Assembly: GCA_002083515.1 (NCBI GenBank) | Contig: LWDN01000091.1 | Location: 1-50,366, forward strand | Direction of reading: 5' to 3' | DNA: 50,366 nucleotides | Origin: Proteobacteria bacterium HN_bin10 | GTDB taxonomy: Bacteria; Pseudomonadota; Alphaproteobacteria; Caulobacterales; Aquidulcibacteraceae | Shown: positions 6,934 to 15,550 of the stretch, piece by piece | How the letters are laid out: each line of letters starts with the position of its first letter | How positions within the stretch are numbered: position 1 is the stretch's first letter | Translations under genes and position numbers: made by a program | Notes under the pieces: model-generated | Told to the model about the DNA's origin: nothing | Database searches by the model: none | What the model saw: only the letters and a program-made list of their open reading frames with translations

Positions 6934-8077
6934 TCGCGGCGCGCTCATCGCGCTTGCGGCCGCCGCGGTGTCGGCGACGGCGCTCGCCTTTGCGGGGGCC
7001 GCCATGGCGCAGCAGCAACAGCCGCGCGCCAATGGCTGGCAGATTTGCAACGAGACCACTTTCGTCATCGAGGCGGCGACCGGGCGTCCCGACGGCCGTT
7101 CGATCCAGGTGCAAGGTTGGACCAGGCTGCGCCCGGGCGAATGCCGCGTAGCGGTCGGTGCGCCGCTCGCGCGCGGGACGCACTATCTCTACGCGCGCAC
7201 ATCTTCCGCCCATCGCGGCGGACGCCGGCAATGGGCGGGCGACGCGCGCCTTTGCGTCGATCCCGGCGCCTCGTTCCAAATTGTGAATCCGCCGCGCTGC
7301 ACCGACGACTATGAGGAGCGTCGCTTCCGTCGCGTGCAGATCAACAAGCGCGACAGCTGGCGCACGTCCTTCTCCGAGGCGACGCCGCTGTCGCAATCGC
7401 GCGCGCGCCAGCTCGGATTGCAGCGTCTGCTGGAGGACGCCGGCTACGAATTGCGCGAAGGCCGCCGCGGCGTCGATCCGCGGCGCATCGCCCAAGCCAT
7501 CGCGCAATTCCGCTCGAGCGCGCGGCTAGCGCCCTCTGCTTCGGAAGACCAGCTCATTGACGCGCTTGAAACGGCCGCGCGCCGGCGCGCCGGCCAGGTC
7601 GGTCTCACACTCTGCAATCGCACCCGCGGACGCGTCTGGACTGCGGTCGCGCGCCGCCGCGGCGAAGGCTGGGAGAGCCGCGGCTGGTGGGCGCTCGCCC
7701 CCGGCGGCTGCGTGCGCACCATCGACGAAGTGCTGCTGCAAGAGGTCTATTACGTGCACGCTTCGCTCGACACCGAGCAAGGCCCGCGCTTTCTCGCCGC
7801 CGGCGGCGAACCGTTCTGTACGAGCCCCGCGCGCTTTGCGATTCTAGGCCGCGAGAATTGCGCTGCGCGCTACTATCAGACCACATTGTTCACCCGCATC
7901 GGCGCGCGCGATCGGGACGGCCTGGTCGTGGATTTCGAGGAACGCGACTTCCTCGAAGCCGGCGTCGCGCCACGTCAGCTGACGCCGGCGGCCGGCGACA
8001 GCGGCGAGTCGCCCGCCGTCACGCAGCGGCGCGGCTTCGATCCGCCCAGCGCCCCGACGCAGAGCCGCGAAGAATGA
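6908..8077 (+). CDS. Secreted protein with two DUF1036 repeats
   Basis: A 389-residue exported protein. The ATG at 6908, inside the argB 3' end, gives a clean signal peptide (a hydrophobic run to AGAAMA, then QQQQ). Two DUF1036-like modules are visible. The first is near residues 40-130 (WQICNETTFVIEAATG, then WTRLRPGECRV and a Cys). The second is near 235-330 (VGLTLCNRTRGRVWTAVARR, then WALAPGGCVR). Between them lies a helical segment (LGLQRLLEDAGYELREGRRG, then AIAQFRS) that looks like a peptidoglycan-binding-type fold. This is inference. Function is unknown; the envelope is the likely location. The next gene overlaps by four bases (ATGA). Confidence 0.88.
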   Translation: MALARLFTSRGALIALAAAAVSATALAFAGAAMAQQQQPRANGWQICNETTFVIEAATGRPDGRSIQVQGWTRLRPGECRVAVGAPLARGTHYLYARTSSAHRGGRRQWAGDARLCVDPGASFQIVNPPRCTDDYEERRFRRVQINKRDSWRTSFSEATPLSQSRARQLGLQRLLEDAGYELREGRRGVDPRRIAQAIAQFRSSARLAPSASEDQLIDALETAARRRAGQVGLTLCNRTRGRVWTAVARRRGEGWESRGWWALAPGGCVRTIDEVLLQEVYYVHASLDTEQGPRFLAAGGEPFCTSPARFAILGRENCAARYYQTTLFTRIGARDRDGLVVDFEERDFLEAGVAPRQLTPAAGDSGESPAVTQRRGFDPPSAPTQSREE

Positions 8078-8715
8078 GCTTCGCGGACATCCGCACCTGG
8101 GTGTTCGATCTCGACAACACGCTTTATCCCGCCCGTGCGCTCTATGACGAGATCGGCGAGCGGATGACCGCCTTCATTGCACGCGCGTTGAACATCGACG
8201 CCGAAGAAGCGCTGCACTTACGCGAGCACTATTTTCATCACTATGGCGCCACAGTCGTCGGTCTGGTCGAGCGTCATGGCATCGACGCGCGCGAATTCTT
8301 GCGCGACGTGCACGAGGCCGATCATGGCGTGCTCGAGCCGGACGCCGAATTGCGCGGACTGATCGCAGGCTTGCCCGGCCGTCGCATCATTTTTACCAAT
8401 GGCGGCGGCGGCCACGCCCAGCGCGTGCTGGAAAGCTTGCAACTCGGCGATCTGTTCGAGACGGTGTTCGACATCGAGGACGCGCAGCTGACGCCGAAGC
8501 CACAGCCGGAATGCTATGAGCGCCTGCTCTCTGCGTGCGGGTTCGAGGCCAACGGCGCGCTGCTCATCGAGGATACGCTGCGCAATCTGGAGCCGGCGCA
8601 TGCGCTGGGCTTCCGCACGGCTCTGGTCGGCGCCGTGCACCCCTCGCCGCGGCCGCCTTACGTCGACCATTGGGCGCATGATGTGAAGGCATTGCTGAGG
8701 GGATTTGGCGCTTAG
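8074..8715 (+). CDS. HAD-family pyrimidine 5'-nucleotidase
   Basis: A 213-residue haloacid dehalogenase-type phosphatase. Motif I is FDLDNTLYP with the nucleophilic Asp, motif II IIFTNGG, motif III Lys in TPKPQPECY, and motif IV LLIEDTLRNL. This DLDNTLYP subfamily (SDT1/pyrimidine 5'-nucleotidase type) dephosphorylates UMP/CMP or related nucleotides in yeast and bacteria. The exact substrate here is inferred from the subfamily. The ATG overlaps the stop of the DUF1036 gene (ATGA), so the two are translated together. This gene lies between argB and dapD in many relatives. A palindromic repeat follows. Confidence 0.87.
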   Translation: MSFADIRTWVFDLDNTLYPARALYDEIGERMTAFIARALNIDAEEALHLREHYFHHYGATVVGLVERHGIDAREFLRDVHEADHGVLEPDAELRGLIAGLPGRRIIFTNGGGGHAQRVLESLQLGDLFETVFDIEDAQLTPKPQPECYERLLSACGFEANGALLIEDTLRNLEPAHALGFRTALVGAVHPSPRPPYVDHWAHDVKALLRGFGA

Positions 8716-8722
8716 TCATCTC

Positions 8723-8860
8723 TTGCGTCCCTCCCCGAAGGGGAGGGTGTCGCGAAGCTCGCTTCGCGACGGGAGGGGCGACAGCGAGAGACTGGAGTTT
8801 TCCGCCCCACCCGTCATCGACTGTCGTCGATGACACCCTCCCCTTCGGGGAGGGACGCAA
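8723..8860. repeat. Palindromic repeat with self-complementary ends
   Basis: Both ends carry the CCCTCCCC-GAA-GGGGAGGG palindrome flanked by TTGCGT/ACGCAA (8723-8747 and 8836-8860), so the whole 138-base unit is an inverted repeat. Inner hairpins include GTCGCGAAG-CTCG-CTTCGCGAC and the TCATCGAC/GTCGATGA pair. It fills the gap upstream of dapD. The same CCCTCC/GGAGGG style, with different sequence, occurs inside ethylmalonyl-CoA mutase. Confidence 0.85.
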
Positions 8861-8917
8861 GGGCGAGTGCCTAGCGCCGTTTGCACCCAACATCGCCACC
8901 CGCTAACTCTCTCTCCC

Positions 8918-9763
8918 ATGTCCCACACTGATCTTGCCGCCCAAATCGAGTCCGCCTGGGAACGACGCGACCAACTTTCGCCCCAAAGCAAAGGCGCCGA
9001 TGTCGACGCCATCGAAGCCGCGCTCAACCTGCTCGACAGCGGCCAAGCGCGTGTGGCGACACGCGGGAGCGACGGCCGCTGGGAGACGCACCAATGGCTA
9101 AAGAAGGCGGTGCTGCTCTCCTTCCGCGCTAGCGCCAATGCCCTGATCGGCGCCGTCCACGGCAATGGCGATCCCTCGCCGGGTCCCTATTGGGATAAGG
9201 TGCCCTCCAAATTCCTAGGCTGGAGTGACGCATCGTTCGAAAAGGCTGGCTTTCGCGCCGTGCCGGGCGCGGTGGCGCGTCGCGGCAGCTTCATCGCCAA
9301 GAACGTGGTGCTCATGCCGTCGTTCGTGAACATCGGCGCCTATGTCGATGAAGGCACGATGGTCGACACCTGGGCGACCGTCGGCTCCTGCGCGCAGATC
9401 GGCAAAAACGTGCACATCTCCGGCGGCGCCGGAATTGGCGGCGTGCTCGAGCCGCTGCAGGCAAACCCCACAATTATTGAAGACGGCTGCTTCATCGGCG
9501 CGCGCTCGGAAGTGGCCGAAGGCGTGATCGTGCGCGAAGGCGCGGTGCTGGCGATGGGCACGTTCATCAGCCAATCGACCAAGATTGTCGACCGCGCCAG
9601 CGGCGAAGTGTTTCGCGGCGAGGTGCCGCCTTACTCGGTGGTGGTGCCGGGATCGTTGCCCGATCCCAAGGGCGGGCCCAGCCTCGCGTGCGTCGTCATC
9701 GTCAAGCGTGTCGATGCGCAGACGCGCGCGAAGACTGGGGTGAATGAGTTGTTGCGGGACTAG
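8918..9763 (+). CDS. dapD: 2,3,4,5-tetrahydropyridine-2,6-dicarboxylate N-succinyltransferase
   Basis: Succinylates tetrahydrodipicolinate in the succinylase branch of diaminopimelate/lysine synthesis. About 281 residues: an N-terminal helical region, then a left-handed beta-helix of hexapeptide repeats (VNIGAYVDEGTMVDTWATVG, followed by GKNVHISGGAGIGGVLEP). The catalytic loop GCFIGARSEV and the C-terminal part are present. I choose the ATG at 8918 (SHTDLAAQIE) because it matches the usual start; an upstream GTG at 8867 would add 17 unlikely residues. The partner dapE is 1.6 kb away. The 3' end overlaps the convergent next gene by four bases. Confidence 0.97.
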   Translation: MSHTDLAAQIESAWERRDQLSPQSKGADVDAIEAALNLLDSGQARVATRGSDGRWETHQWLKKAVLLSFRASANALIGAVHGNGDPSPGPYWDKVPSKFLGWSDASFEKAGFRAVPGAVARRGSFIAKNVVLMPSFVNIGAYVDEGTMVDTWATVGSCAQIGKNVHISGGAGIGGVLEPLQANPTIIEDGCFIGARSEVAEGVIVREGAVLAMGTFISQSTKIVDRASGEVFRGEVPPYSVVVPGSLPDPKGGPSLACVVIVKRVDAQTRAKTGVNELLRD

Positions 9764-10107
9764 CGTCCGGCCTGCAGCGTCACCGTGATCTGCGATCCAT
9801 CTGTGGCGACTTGGGTCCAGCTGTCGCCAACGCTCTTGCCCGCAACGTACTGCGTGCACGCGCGCTCGCCACCCGCGGGGGTCAGGCAGATCTGGTCACC
9901 GGCAATTTCGTACGATCCCGTAACCTGTGCGCCATCCGGCGCAATCAGCGTGAACGTCTGGTCGGCATTGAAGTGATACCGCGCACTCGCTCCGCTCGGA
10001 TAGGTGATGACGATGGTATTGCCGTAGGCATTCTCCATCGTGTCCGCCACCGCCGGGCTCGCGAACATCGAAACGCCCAGCACCAAGGCGGCAATCGTCT
10101 TCTTCAT
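9760..10107 (-). CDS. Small exported protein of unknown function (115 aa)
   Basis: A signal peptide is clear (KKTIAALVLGVSMFASPAVA, then DTMENAYGNT). The mature part of about 90 residues is beta-rich (NTIVITYPSGASARYHFNAD, then TFTLIAPDG) with two cysteines (QICLTPAGGERACTQY) that could pair. It has the look of a small lipocalin-like or single-sheet secreted protein; another small secreted protein in this window, at 24547-24942, is similar in style but not clearly homologous. Function is unknown. It is convergent with dapD and just downstream of the DUF418 gene, which may be its operon partner (21 bases apart). Confidence 0.8.
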   Translation of the reverse strand: MKKTIAALVLGVSMFASPAVADTMENAYGNTIVITYPSGASARYHFNADQTFTLIAPDGAQVTGSYEIAGDQICLTPAGGERACTQYVAGKSVGDSWTQVATDGSQITVTLQAGR

Positions 10108-10128
10108 GCATTCCTCCCAATTCGTTTT

Positions 10129-11364
10129 CTACGCCGCAGCGGCTTTGCCCATCCGCACCGGTTTGGCATAGCTCAACCGGCGCCAAATCCATTCGAGCGG
10201 CCCCATCTCGAAACGCGCCAGCCAGAGCGGCGACCAGATCAATTGCAGCGCCCAGACGCCGAGCACAATGGCCCAGAGCGTCGGCCGGTCAACCTCGCCC
10301 CACAGCCCGAGCCCGCGTCCGCCGCCCCAGAAAATCGTAGTCATGATCAAGGACTGCAGGATGTAATTGGTGAACGCCATCCGACCGACCGCGGCGAGCG
10401 GTTCGGTCAGCAGTTGCGCGCCGGCTTTCACCAACAAGATCAGCAGGCTGGCATAGCCCAGCGACACGAAGATCGAGAGCCCGGCATTGGCGGCAATGCC
10501 GGCCCCCAGCATGTGGAGCGTGTCGAAGCGCAAATTCCAGTTGATCAGCGCCTGATAGCCAATCAACGCGAGAGCCAGCGCGCCTGCGAGCAGCATCGTG
10601 GCATAAAGCCAAGCCGGCGCGCGCCCGCTCAAGAATCCCACCTTGAACAGCGCCATGCCGATCAGCATCACCGAAATCGTGCGCGGCATCAGACCGAACA
10701 CGCTGTTGCCCAGGACCTGGAGCCACGTGTCGATATTTTGCTGGATGCCGGAGACCAAGCCGCCCTGGTACGCAGCCTGCATGCGCTCAAAGTCCGCTGG
10801 CGACACCGCGAAGACGCCCTCGACCTCTTCCAGGATCGGTCCGAGCTGATCCTGCGGGACCAGCGACATGAGCGGGCCGCTCATGGTCTGCATGCCGAAC
10901 GCCAGCACGTAGAGAATGCCGCCGACGATGAAGAGCGTCGCCGGTTTCCACGATCGCGCAAACAGCACCAGAAAGCCCGCCAGCGCATAGTGCAGCAGGA
11001 TGTCGCCGTACCATATCAGGAGGCCATGGATGAGGCCGAAGATCATCAGCCAAAACAGCCGCCGCCGCAGCACCGCGCCGCGCGATTTGTCGCTGCGTTC
11101 GCCGCCGACGAGATAGATGCTGGCGCCGAACAACATCGAGAACAGCGTGATGCATTTGAACTCGAAGAACACATGCATCACGAACCATGACCACATCGTC
11201 TGGCCGTCGATGGCCAGCGGTTCGATCAGCGGGTTGAAGGCGCCCTGCCAGGGCCCCGCGAAATAGGCGGCGTTGACCGCCAGGATGCCCAGCAGAGCGA
11301 AGCCGCGCAGCACGTCGAGGCTCTTGATCCGGCTCTCTGCGGTGACCGGTGCGACGTCGCTCAT
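10129..11364 (-). CDS. DUF418 membrane protein (YeiB family)
   Basis: A 411-residue integral membrane protein with about ten hydrophobic segments. The N-terminal motif RIKSLDVLRGFALLGILAVN is the hallmark of the DUF418/YeiB and acyltransferase-3-like families. The C-terminal block (GRMAFTNYILQSLI and the final membrane helices) is the DUF418 domain. YeiB-type proteins are thought to handle small molecules in the membrane, but no reaction is established. It lies between dapD and dapE on the opposite strand. The 47 bases between it and dapE hold divergent start signals. Confidence 0.9.
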   Translation of the reverse strand: MSDVAPVTAESRIKSLDVLRGFALLGILAVNAAYFAGPWQGAFNPLIEPLAIDGQTMWSWFVMHVFFEFKCITLFSMLFGASIYLVGGERSDKSRGAVLRRRLFWLMIFGLIHGLLIWYGDILLHYALAGFLVLFARSWKPATLFIVGGILYVLAFGMQTMSGPLMSLVPQDQLGPILEEVEGVFAVSPADFERMQAAYQGGLVSGIQQNIDTWLQVLGNSVFGLMPRTISVMLIGMALFKVGFLSGRAPAWLYATMLLAGALALALIGYQALINWNLRFDTLHMLGAGIAANAGLSIFVSLGYASLLILLVKAGAQLLTEPLAAVGRMAFTNYILQSLIMTTIFWGGGRGLGLWGEVDRPTLWAIVLGVWALQLIWSPLWLARFEMGPLEWIWRRLSYAKPVRMGKAAAA

Positions 11365-11411
11365 GGTTCTCCCCTCGCCTTGGCGCGCGCGCGCCGCTAG
11401 ACCGGTAGCGC

Positions 11412-12554
11412 ATGGACGCCCGCACTCTTACCGATCCGATCCCGCTCGCCCAAGCCCTGATGCGACGGCCTTCCGTTACGCCCGACGAAGTGGGGGTCAT
11501 GGATCTGACGCAAAGCAAGCTCGAGGCGCTCGGATTCCGGGTGAAGCGATACAAGTTCGGCTTGGTGGACAACCTCTATGCGCGGCTTGGCGAGGCGCGC
11601 CCGAATTTCTGCTTCGCCGGCCACCTGGACGTGGTGCCGCCGGGCGAAGGCTGGGCGAGCGATCCGTTCGCCGCGGAAATCCGAGACGGCCTGCTCTATG
11701 GCCGCGGCGCAACGGACATGAAGACCGCCATCGCCGCCATGATCGCCGCGACGGAGAATTTTCTGCACCACGGCGCGCCGAGAGGCTCGATCTCGTTTCT
11801 ACTCACGTGCGATGAGGAAGGCCCGGCCGTCGATGGCACCAAGCGCGTGCTCGAAGCGCTCGCCAGCGAGGGCGAGGCCATCGATCATTGCCTGATTGGC
11901 GAGCCGACGAGCGAGGCGCGCGTCGGCGACGTAATCAAGAACGGCCGCCGCGGCAGTCTCAATGTCGTGCTGACCATGGAGGGCAAGCAGGGCCACGTCG
12001 CCTACCCGCACCGCGCACGCAATCCGGTGACCCCGCTGGTCGAAACGCTGGCGTCGTTGAAGGCGCGGCGGCTGGACGATGGCGCGCCCGGCTTCGATCC
12101 CTCGAACCTCGAAGTCACCAGCGTCGATGTCGGGAACCCGGCGCACAACGTCATTCCGCGAAAAGCGATGGCGAAGCTGAACATCCGCTTCAACACCAAC
12201 CACACGGCGGAAACCCTGCTCGCCTGGATCGACGAGACCGCCAATGCCGCCGCGACGCGTGCAGGCGCGGCCTATTCGCGGACCATCAGCTCGCAGAGTC
12301 TCTGTTTTTACACCGAACCCGGCGCCTTCACCGACCTGTTGCGCGCGGCGGTGCAAGACACGTTCGGCATCACGCCTGAACTCGCCACCACCGGCGGCAC
12401 TTCGGATGCGCGCTTCTTCCGGCTCTATTGCCCAGTGGCGGAACTCGGCTTGCGCAACGAAACCGCGCACATGGTCGATGAGCATTGCGCCGTCGAAGAC
12501 GTGCGAACCTTGGCCCGCTGCTACGAGACGGTGCTTAGGCGCTATTTCGCGTAG
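11412..12554 (+). CDS. dapE: Succinyl-diaminopimelate desuccinylase
   Basis: An M20-family di-zinc hydrolase that removes succinate from N-succinyl-LL-diaminopimelate, in the lysine and peptidoglycan precursor pathway with dapD. All metal-site blocks are present: FAGHLDVVPPG, YGRGATDMK, CDEEGPA and the C-terminal NETAHMVDEHC. The dimerisation lid lies near residues 180-290 (GRRGSLNVVLTMEGKQGHVA). Length (380 residues) is normal. The start ATG is 47 bases from the divergent DUF418 start. The 3' end overlaps truA on the other strand by 13 bases. Confidence 0.97.
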   Translation: MDARTLTDPIPLAQALMRRPSVTPDEVGVMDLTQSKLEALGFRVKRYKFGLVDNLYARLGEARPNFCFAGHLDVVPPGEGWASDPFAAEIRDGLLYGRGATDMKTAIAAMIAATENFLHHGAPRGSISFLLTCDEEGPAVDGTKRVLEALASEGEAIDHCLIGEPTSEARVGDVIKNGRRGSLNVVLTMEGKQGHVAYPHRARNPVTPLVETLASLKARRLDDGAPGFDPSNLEVTSVDVGNPAHNVIPRKAMAKLNIRFNTNHTAETLLAWIDETANAAATRAGAAYSRTISSQSLCFYTEPGAFTDLLRAAVQDTFGITPELATTGGTSDARFFRLYCPVAELGLRNETAHMVDEHCAVEDVRTLARCYETVLRRYFA

Positions 12555-13282
12555 TCGACCCGCGTCAGATAGAGCCCGTCCGGCGGCGCGACCGGACCGC
12601 AGCGGGCGCGGTCCTTGGCCGCGAGCGCGTCGGCGACATCGTCGGCGCTCATCTTGCCAAGCCCCACTTCAACCAACGTGCCGACCATCGAGCGCACCTG
12701 CCGGTGCAGGAAACTTGGGGCGACAAATCTACACTCGATCTCGGCGGCGCGCCGTTCGACCCTCGCTTCGTCGAGCGTCTTAACCGGGCTCTTGGCTTGG
12801 CAGTTTGCGTCTCGAAACGTGGTGAAATCATGCTTGCCGATGAGGCTCGCCGCGGCTCGATTCATCGCCTCGGCGTCAAGCTCCGGGCCAACCCGCCAGG
12901 CGAAGCCGCGTTGCACCGTCAGCGGCGCGCGGCGGTTGACAATCAAATAGCGGTAGGAACGCCGCACGGCGTCGAACCGCGCATGGAAGCTCGGCGGCGC
13001 TTCGGCCGCTTCGAGCACCGCTATTGGGTGGGGCCGAAGATGCGCGTTCAGCGCTTCCGCCAGTTTCCACGCTTCGATCGGTTTCTCGATGTCGACATGC
13101 GCCACCTGCCCAGTCGCATGCACGCCCGCATCGGTGCGCCCTGCGCCTGTCACATCGCTACGCACGCCGGTCAGCTTTTCAACGGCATCCTCCAGCGCGC
13201 CCTGCACGCTCGGCGCTTGCGGCAGACGCTGCCAGCCCTGAAACGGGCCGCCATCGTATTCGATCGTGAGCCTGTAGCGCAT
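12542..13282 (-). CDS. truA: tRNA pseudouridine(38-40) synthase
   Basis: Makes pseudouridine at positions 38-40 in the anticodon arm of many tRNAs. The catalytic Asp sits in GAGRTDAGVHATGQVAH; RYRLTIEYDGGPFQGWQ opens the N-terminal domain, and HDFTTFRDANCQAKSPVKTL is conserved. The C-terminal FLHRQVRSMVGTLVEVGLGK is diagnostic. 246 residues is the normal length. It is last in the minus-strand run def, CADD gene, fmt, lipoprotein, truA, with 11 bases to the lipoprotein gene. Confidence 0.97.
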   Translation of the reverse strand: MRYRLTIEYDGGPFQGWQRLPQAPSVQGALEDAVEKLTGVRSDVTGAGRTDAGVHATGQVAHVDIEKPIEAWKLAEALNAHLRPHPIAVLEAAEAPPSFHARFDAVRRSYRYLIVNRRAPLTVQRGFAWRVGPELDAEAMNRAAASLIGKHDFTTFRDANCQAKSPVKTLDEARVERRAAEIECRFVAPSFLHRQVRSMVGTLVEVGLGKMSADDVADALAAKDRARCGPVAPPDGLYLTRVDYAK

Positions 13283-13293
13283 CGCGCCCCGCT

Positions 13294-13851
13294 TCAGGAG
13301 CGTCGATACTCAAGCATCTGGCACGCGCGTGAATCGCCCGCGCCCGGCGCGCCGCCGGTGATGCCCAGGATTTTCATCGCGCCATCGCCTGGCGCAGATG
13401 GCTCCCAGACCACCACGTGCGTCGGCGCGCCGCCGCCCGCGCAAAGCCCTGGAGCGCCAGCCGCGGCGCTGACGCGATAGACCAGCACTTGCGGCTCCTC
13501 GACCGGTATTGCCAACAATGCACGCAGGGTCTGGCCGCCGACTTGTGTCGCCGGCGAGATCGCGCCCGTGACCGCAGCGCTGACGTCAAGACCGTTGCCG
13601 CCGCGCAGCGAAAGCCGCTCCTGGATGTCCGCATCGGCAGCGTCGGGCAATTCCTGCGTCACCGATACTGTGAGTTCAGCGGAAACCGCGCGCGCCGCGT
13701 CGTTCGCCGCCGCGTAGACGCGCGACGGTTCGCTATCGGGCGCCGGCGCATCAAGCTGCGGCGCATCGCTGGCGGCGTCCTGCGTGGCGGATTGTTGATT
13801 GCAAGCGGCCAAGCCCAGAGCCAGCACAACCAGGGCGATGCGTAAAGTCAT
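13294..13851 (-). CDS. Putative lipoprotein of unknown function
   Basis: A 185-residue protein with a lipoprotein signal (TLRIALVVLALGLAACNQQS; lipobox LAAC). A disordered acidic linker of about 25 residues (DAPQLDAPAPDSEP) is followed by a predicted beta-rich domain. Two further Cys occur, in GLCAGGGAPTHVV and in SRACQMLEYRRS, and could form a disulfide. I do not recognise the domain. It sits between fmt and truA in the same direction with short gaps, so it is likely part of that operon, though it has no obvious link to tRNA. The envelope is the likely location. Confidence 0.82.
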   Translation of the reverse strand: MTLRIALVVLALGLAACNQQSATQDAASDAPQLDAPAPDSEPSRVYAAANDAARAVSAELTVSVTQELPDAADADIQERLSLRGGNGLDVSAAVTGAISPATQVGGQTLRALLAIPVEEPQVLVYRVSAAAGAPGLCAGGGAPTHVVVWEPSAPGDGAMKILGITGGAPGAGDSRACQMLEYRRS

Positions 13852-13894
13852 GGCGATCCTCTGCGCTCGGTCTTAGCGACCTCTGCCGGTCCGC

Positions 13895-14815
13895 TCAAGC
13901 AAGCCGCGCGCCCGCGCGGACCGGCTGGCCGCGCAAAAAAACTTCTGCGGCCATGGCGCCACGACCCTCCCGCTGCACTGTGAGTAAACGCACCGCGCCA
14001 TCGCCGCACGCGACCAGGAGATTGTCGTCGAGGACTTCCCCCGGCGCGCCTTGCCCTTGTGCAAGACGAGAATTCAGCGCCTTCATGCGCACGCCCTCCA
14101 GTTCGAACCAGGCACCGGGTGTTGGCGAAAGCCCGCGGATCATGCAGTCGATCTCGAGCGCCGGGCGCGCCCAGTCGATGCGGGTCTCGGCCGGCGTAAT
14201 CTTGTGCGCGTAGGTGACGCCCTCGGCGGCTTGAGGCGTCTCCTTCACCTCTCCGCGCTCCAATTTCGCCAGCGTGTCGACCATGAGGCGAGCGCCGATC
14301 GCCGCCAGACGATCGTGCAAGCTGGCTGTGGTGTCGTCGAATTCGATCGGCGTTTCAGCGCTGGCGAGCACAGGCCCTGTGTCCAGGCCTTCCTCCATCC
14401 GCATCACCTGCACACCGGTGACGCGATCCCCCGCCATGATAGCGCGCTGAATGGGTGCGGCGCCGCGCCAGCGCGGCAGCAGCGAGCCGTGCAGGTTGAG
14501 CGCGCCGCGTTTCGGCGCCTCCAGCACCGGTTTGGGCAGAATGAGGCCGTAGGCGACGACGATCGCGACATCGAGATTGAGCGCGGCGAACGCCGCCTGT
14601 TCGTCAGACTTCTTCAGGCTCTTCGGCGTGCGCACGTCGATGCCGCGCTGTGCGGCGAACGCGTGCACGGGCGTCGGCCGCTCTTGCTTGCCGCGCCCAG
14701 CCGGACGCGGCGGCTGCGAATAGGCGCAGGCGATCTCATGGCCCGCCGCGATCAACGCCTCCAGAGTCGGCAGCGCAAATGCGGGCGAACCCATGAAGGC
14801 GAGACGAAGGGGCAA
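13895..14815 (-). CDS. fmt: Methionyl-tRNA formyltransferase
   Basis: Formylates initiator Met-tRNA using 10-formyl-tetrahydrofolate. The formyltransferase domain shows RLAFMGSPAFALPTLEALI, VAYGLILPK and NLHGSLLPRWRGAAPIQRAI (active-site Asn, His and the SLLP loop), then DTGPVL. The C-terminal tRNA-binding domain begins near residue 205 (AHKITPAETRIDW). 306 residues is normal. Translation starts at a TTG (14815), because no ATG or GTG precedes the first strand in frame. It lies in the def-to-truA run with the CADD gene 34 bases upstream. Confidence 0.97.
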   Translation of the reverse strand: MPLRLAFMGSPAFALPTLEALIAAGHEIACAYSQPPRPAGRGKQERPTPVHAFAAQRGIDVRTPKSLKKSDEQAAFAALNLDVAIVVAYGLILPKPVLEAPKRGALNLHGSLLPRWRGAAPIQRAIMAGDRVTGVQVMRMEEGLDTGPVLASAETPIEFDDTTASLHDRLAAIGARLMVDTLAKLERGEVKETPQAAEGVTYAHKITPAETRIDWARPALEIDCMIRGLSPTPGAWFELEGVRMKALNSRLAQGQGAPGEVLDDNLLVACGDGAVRLLTVQREGRGAMAAEVFLRGQPVRAGARLA

Positions 14816-14849
14816 TTGCTCTACTGCCTTATTGCCCGATCGCTTTCCT

Positions 14850-15545
14850 TCAGCACGCCATCCCGGTTTCGCGCTGCATGCCTGTCAGGAACGTGCGCAG
14901 CGCCTCAGCCAACTCGCACGCCGCCGCATGCGCCTCGGCGCGCTGATCGGCAGGCAATTCGTCGAGCAGCTCGCGGCAAACTTCCGAGTGCTCGACGTCG
15001 GCATATTCGTGCACTTCGAAGAATTTCAGCGTGCTCGGCGCGGTGACGTCATAGCGCTCGACCAGGCCTTGGATTTTGGTCTTGGCGATGGCCGGCAGCT
15101 GGCTTTCGTAAGCGTAGAGTGCGCCTAGCCCGGAAGCATAAGACTGGCGCGAAAGCCGGCGGAACGCATCGATCAAGTTCTGCGTCTCCGCATTGACGCG
15201 CACCGCGCGCACTTCGGCTTCATCGGCGCCCATGCCGGCGGCGAAATCGAGCCACAACGCGGCGTGATCGTCCTTGCCTTCGCCAATGCCTTCTTCTTCA
15301 GCGAGATTCTCAGCCAACAGACGCCGCCCAAGCGCGCTCGGGCAGTTGGCGTGCACCGCGCTGACTGCGCGCGGAAACGCCTCGACATGATGGAAGTACT
15401 GGCGCGCATAGGCGCGCAACGCGTCCTTGGTGAGCGCGCCCTCTTCCCAGGCCTGATAGAACGGATGCGAAAGCATCGAACGCTCGGCAATGGCCGCGTC
15501 GATCGCCGCCGATGTGCAGACATAACCGCCAAACGCTTCAGTCAT
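14850..15545 (-). CDS. CADD-family (TenA/PqqC-like) putative folate biosynthesis enzyme
   Basis: A 231-residue all-helical protein of the CADD family. Members in Chlamydia and Nitrosomonas make p-aminobenzoate for folate from an internal Tyr, with a dinuclear metal site, and so are single-turnover. The family look is clear: RSMLSHPFYQAWEEG (Tyr30, probably the sacrificed-tyrosine position), AYARQYFHHVEAFPRAVSAV, ENLAEEEG, DDHAALWLDFA and the HEYADVEHSEVC metal-ligand block, plus a Lys in AIAKTKIQGL. Residue roles are by family analogy. The gene lies between def and fmt, both of which depend on formyl-folate chemistry. Its start is preceded closely by a strong hairpin (15551-15593). Confidence 0.85.
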   Translation of the reverse strand: MTEAFGGYVCTSAAIDAAIAERSMLSHPFYQAWEEGALTKDALRAYARQYFHHVEAFPRAVSAVHANCPSALGRRLLAENLAEEEGIGEGKDDHAALWLDFAAGMGADEAEVRAVRVNAETQNLIDAFRRLSRQSYASGLGALYAYESQLPAIAKTKIQGLVERYDVTAPSTLKFFEVHEYADVEHSEVCRELLDELPADQRAEAHAAACELAEALRTFLTGMQRETGMAC

Positions 15546-15550
15546 GGAGA

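Noticed and set aside
9811..11190. A plus-strand frame of 459 codons
   Set aside because: It is antisense to the DUF418 gene and the small secreted protein, is Gln/Arg/His-rich, and has no recognisable fold.
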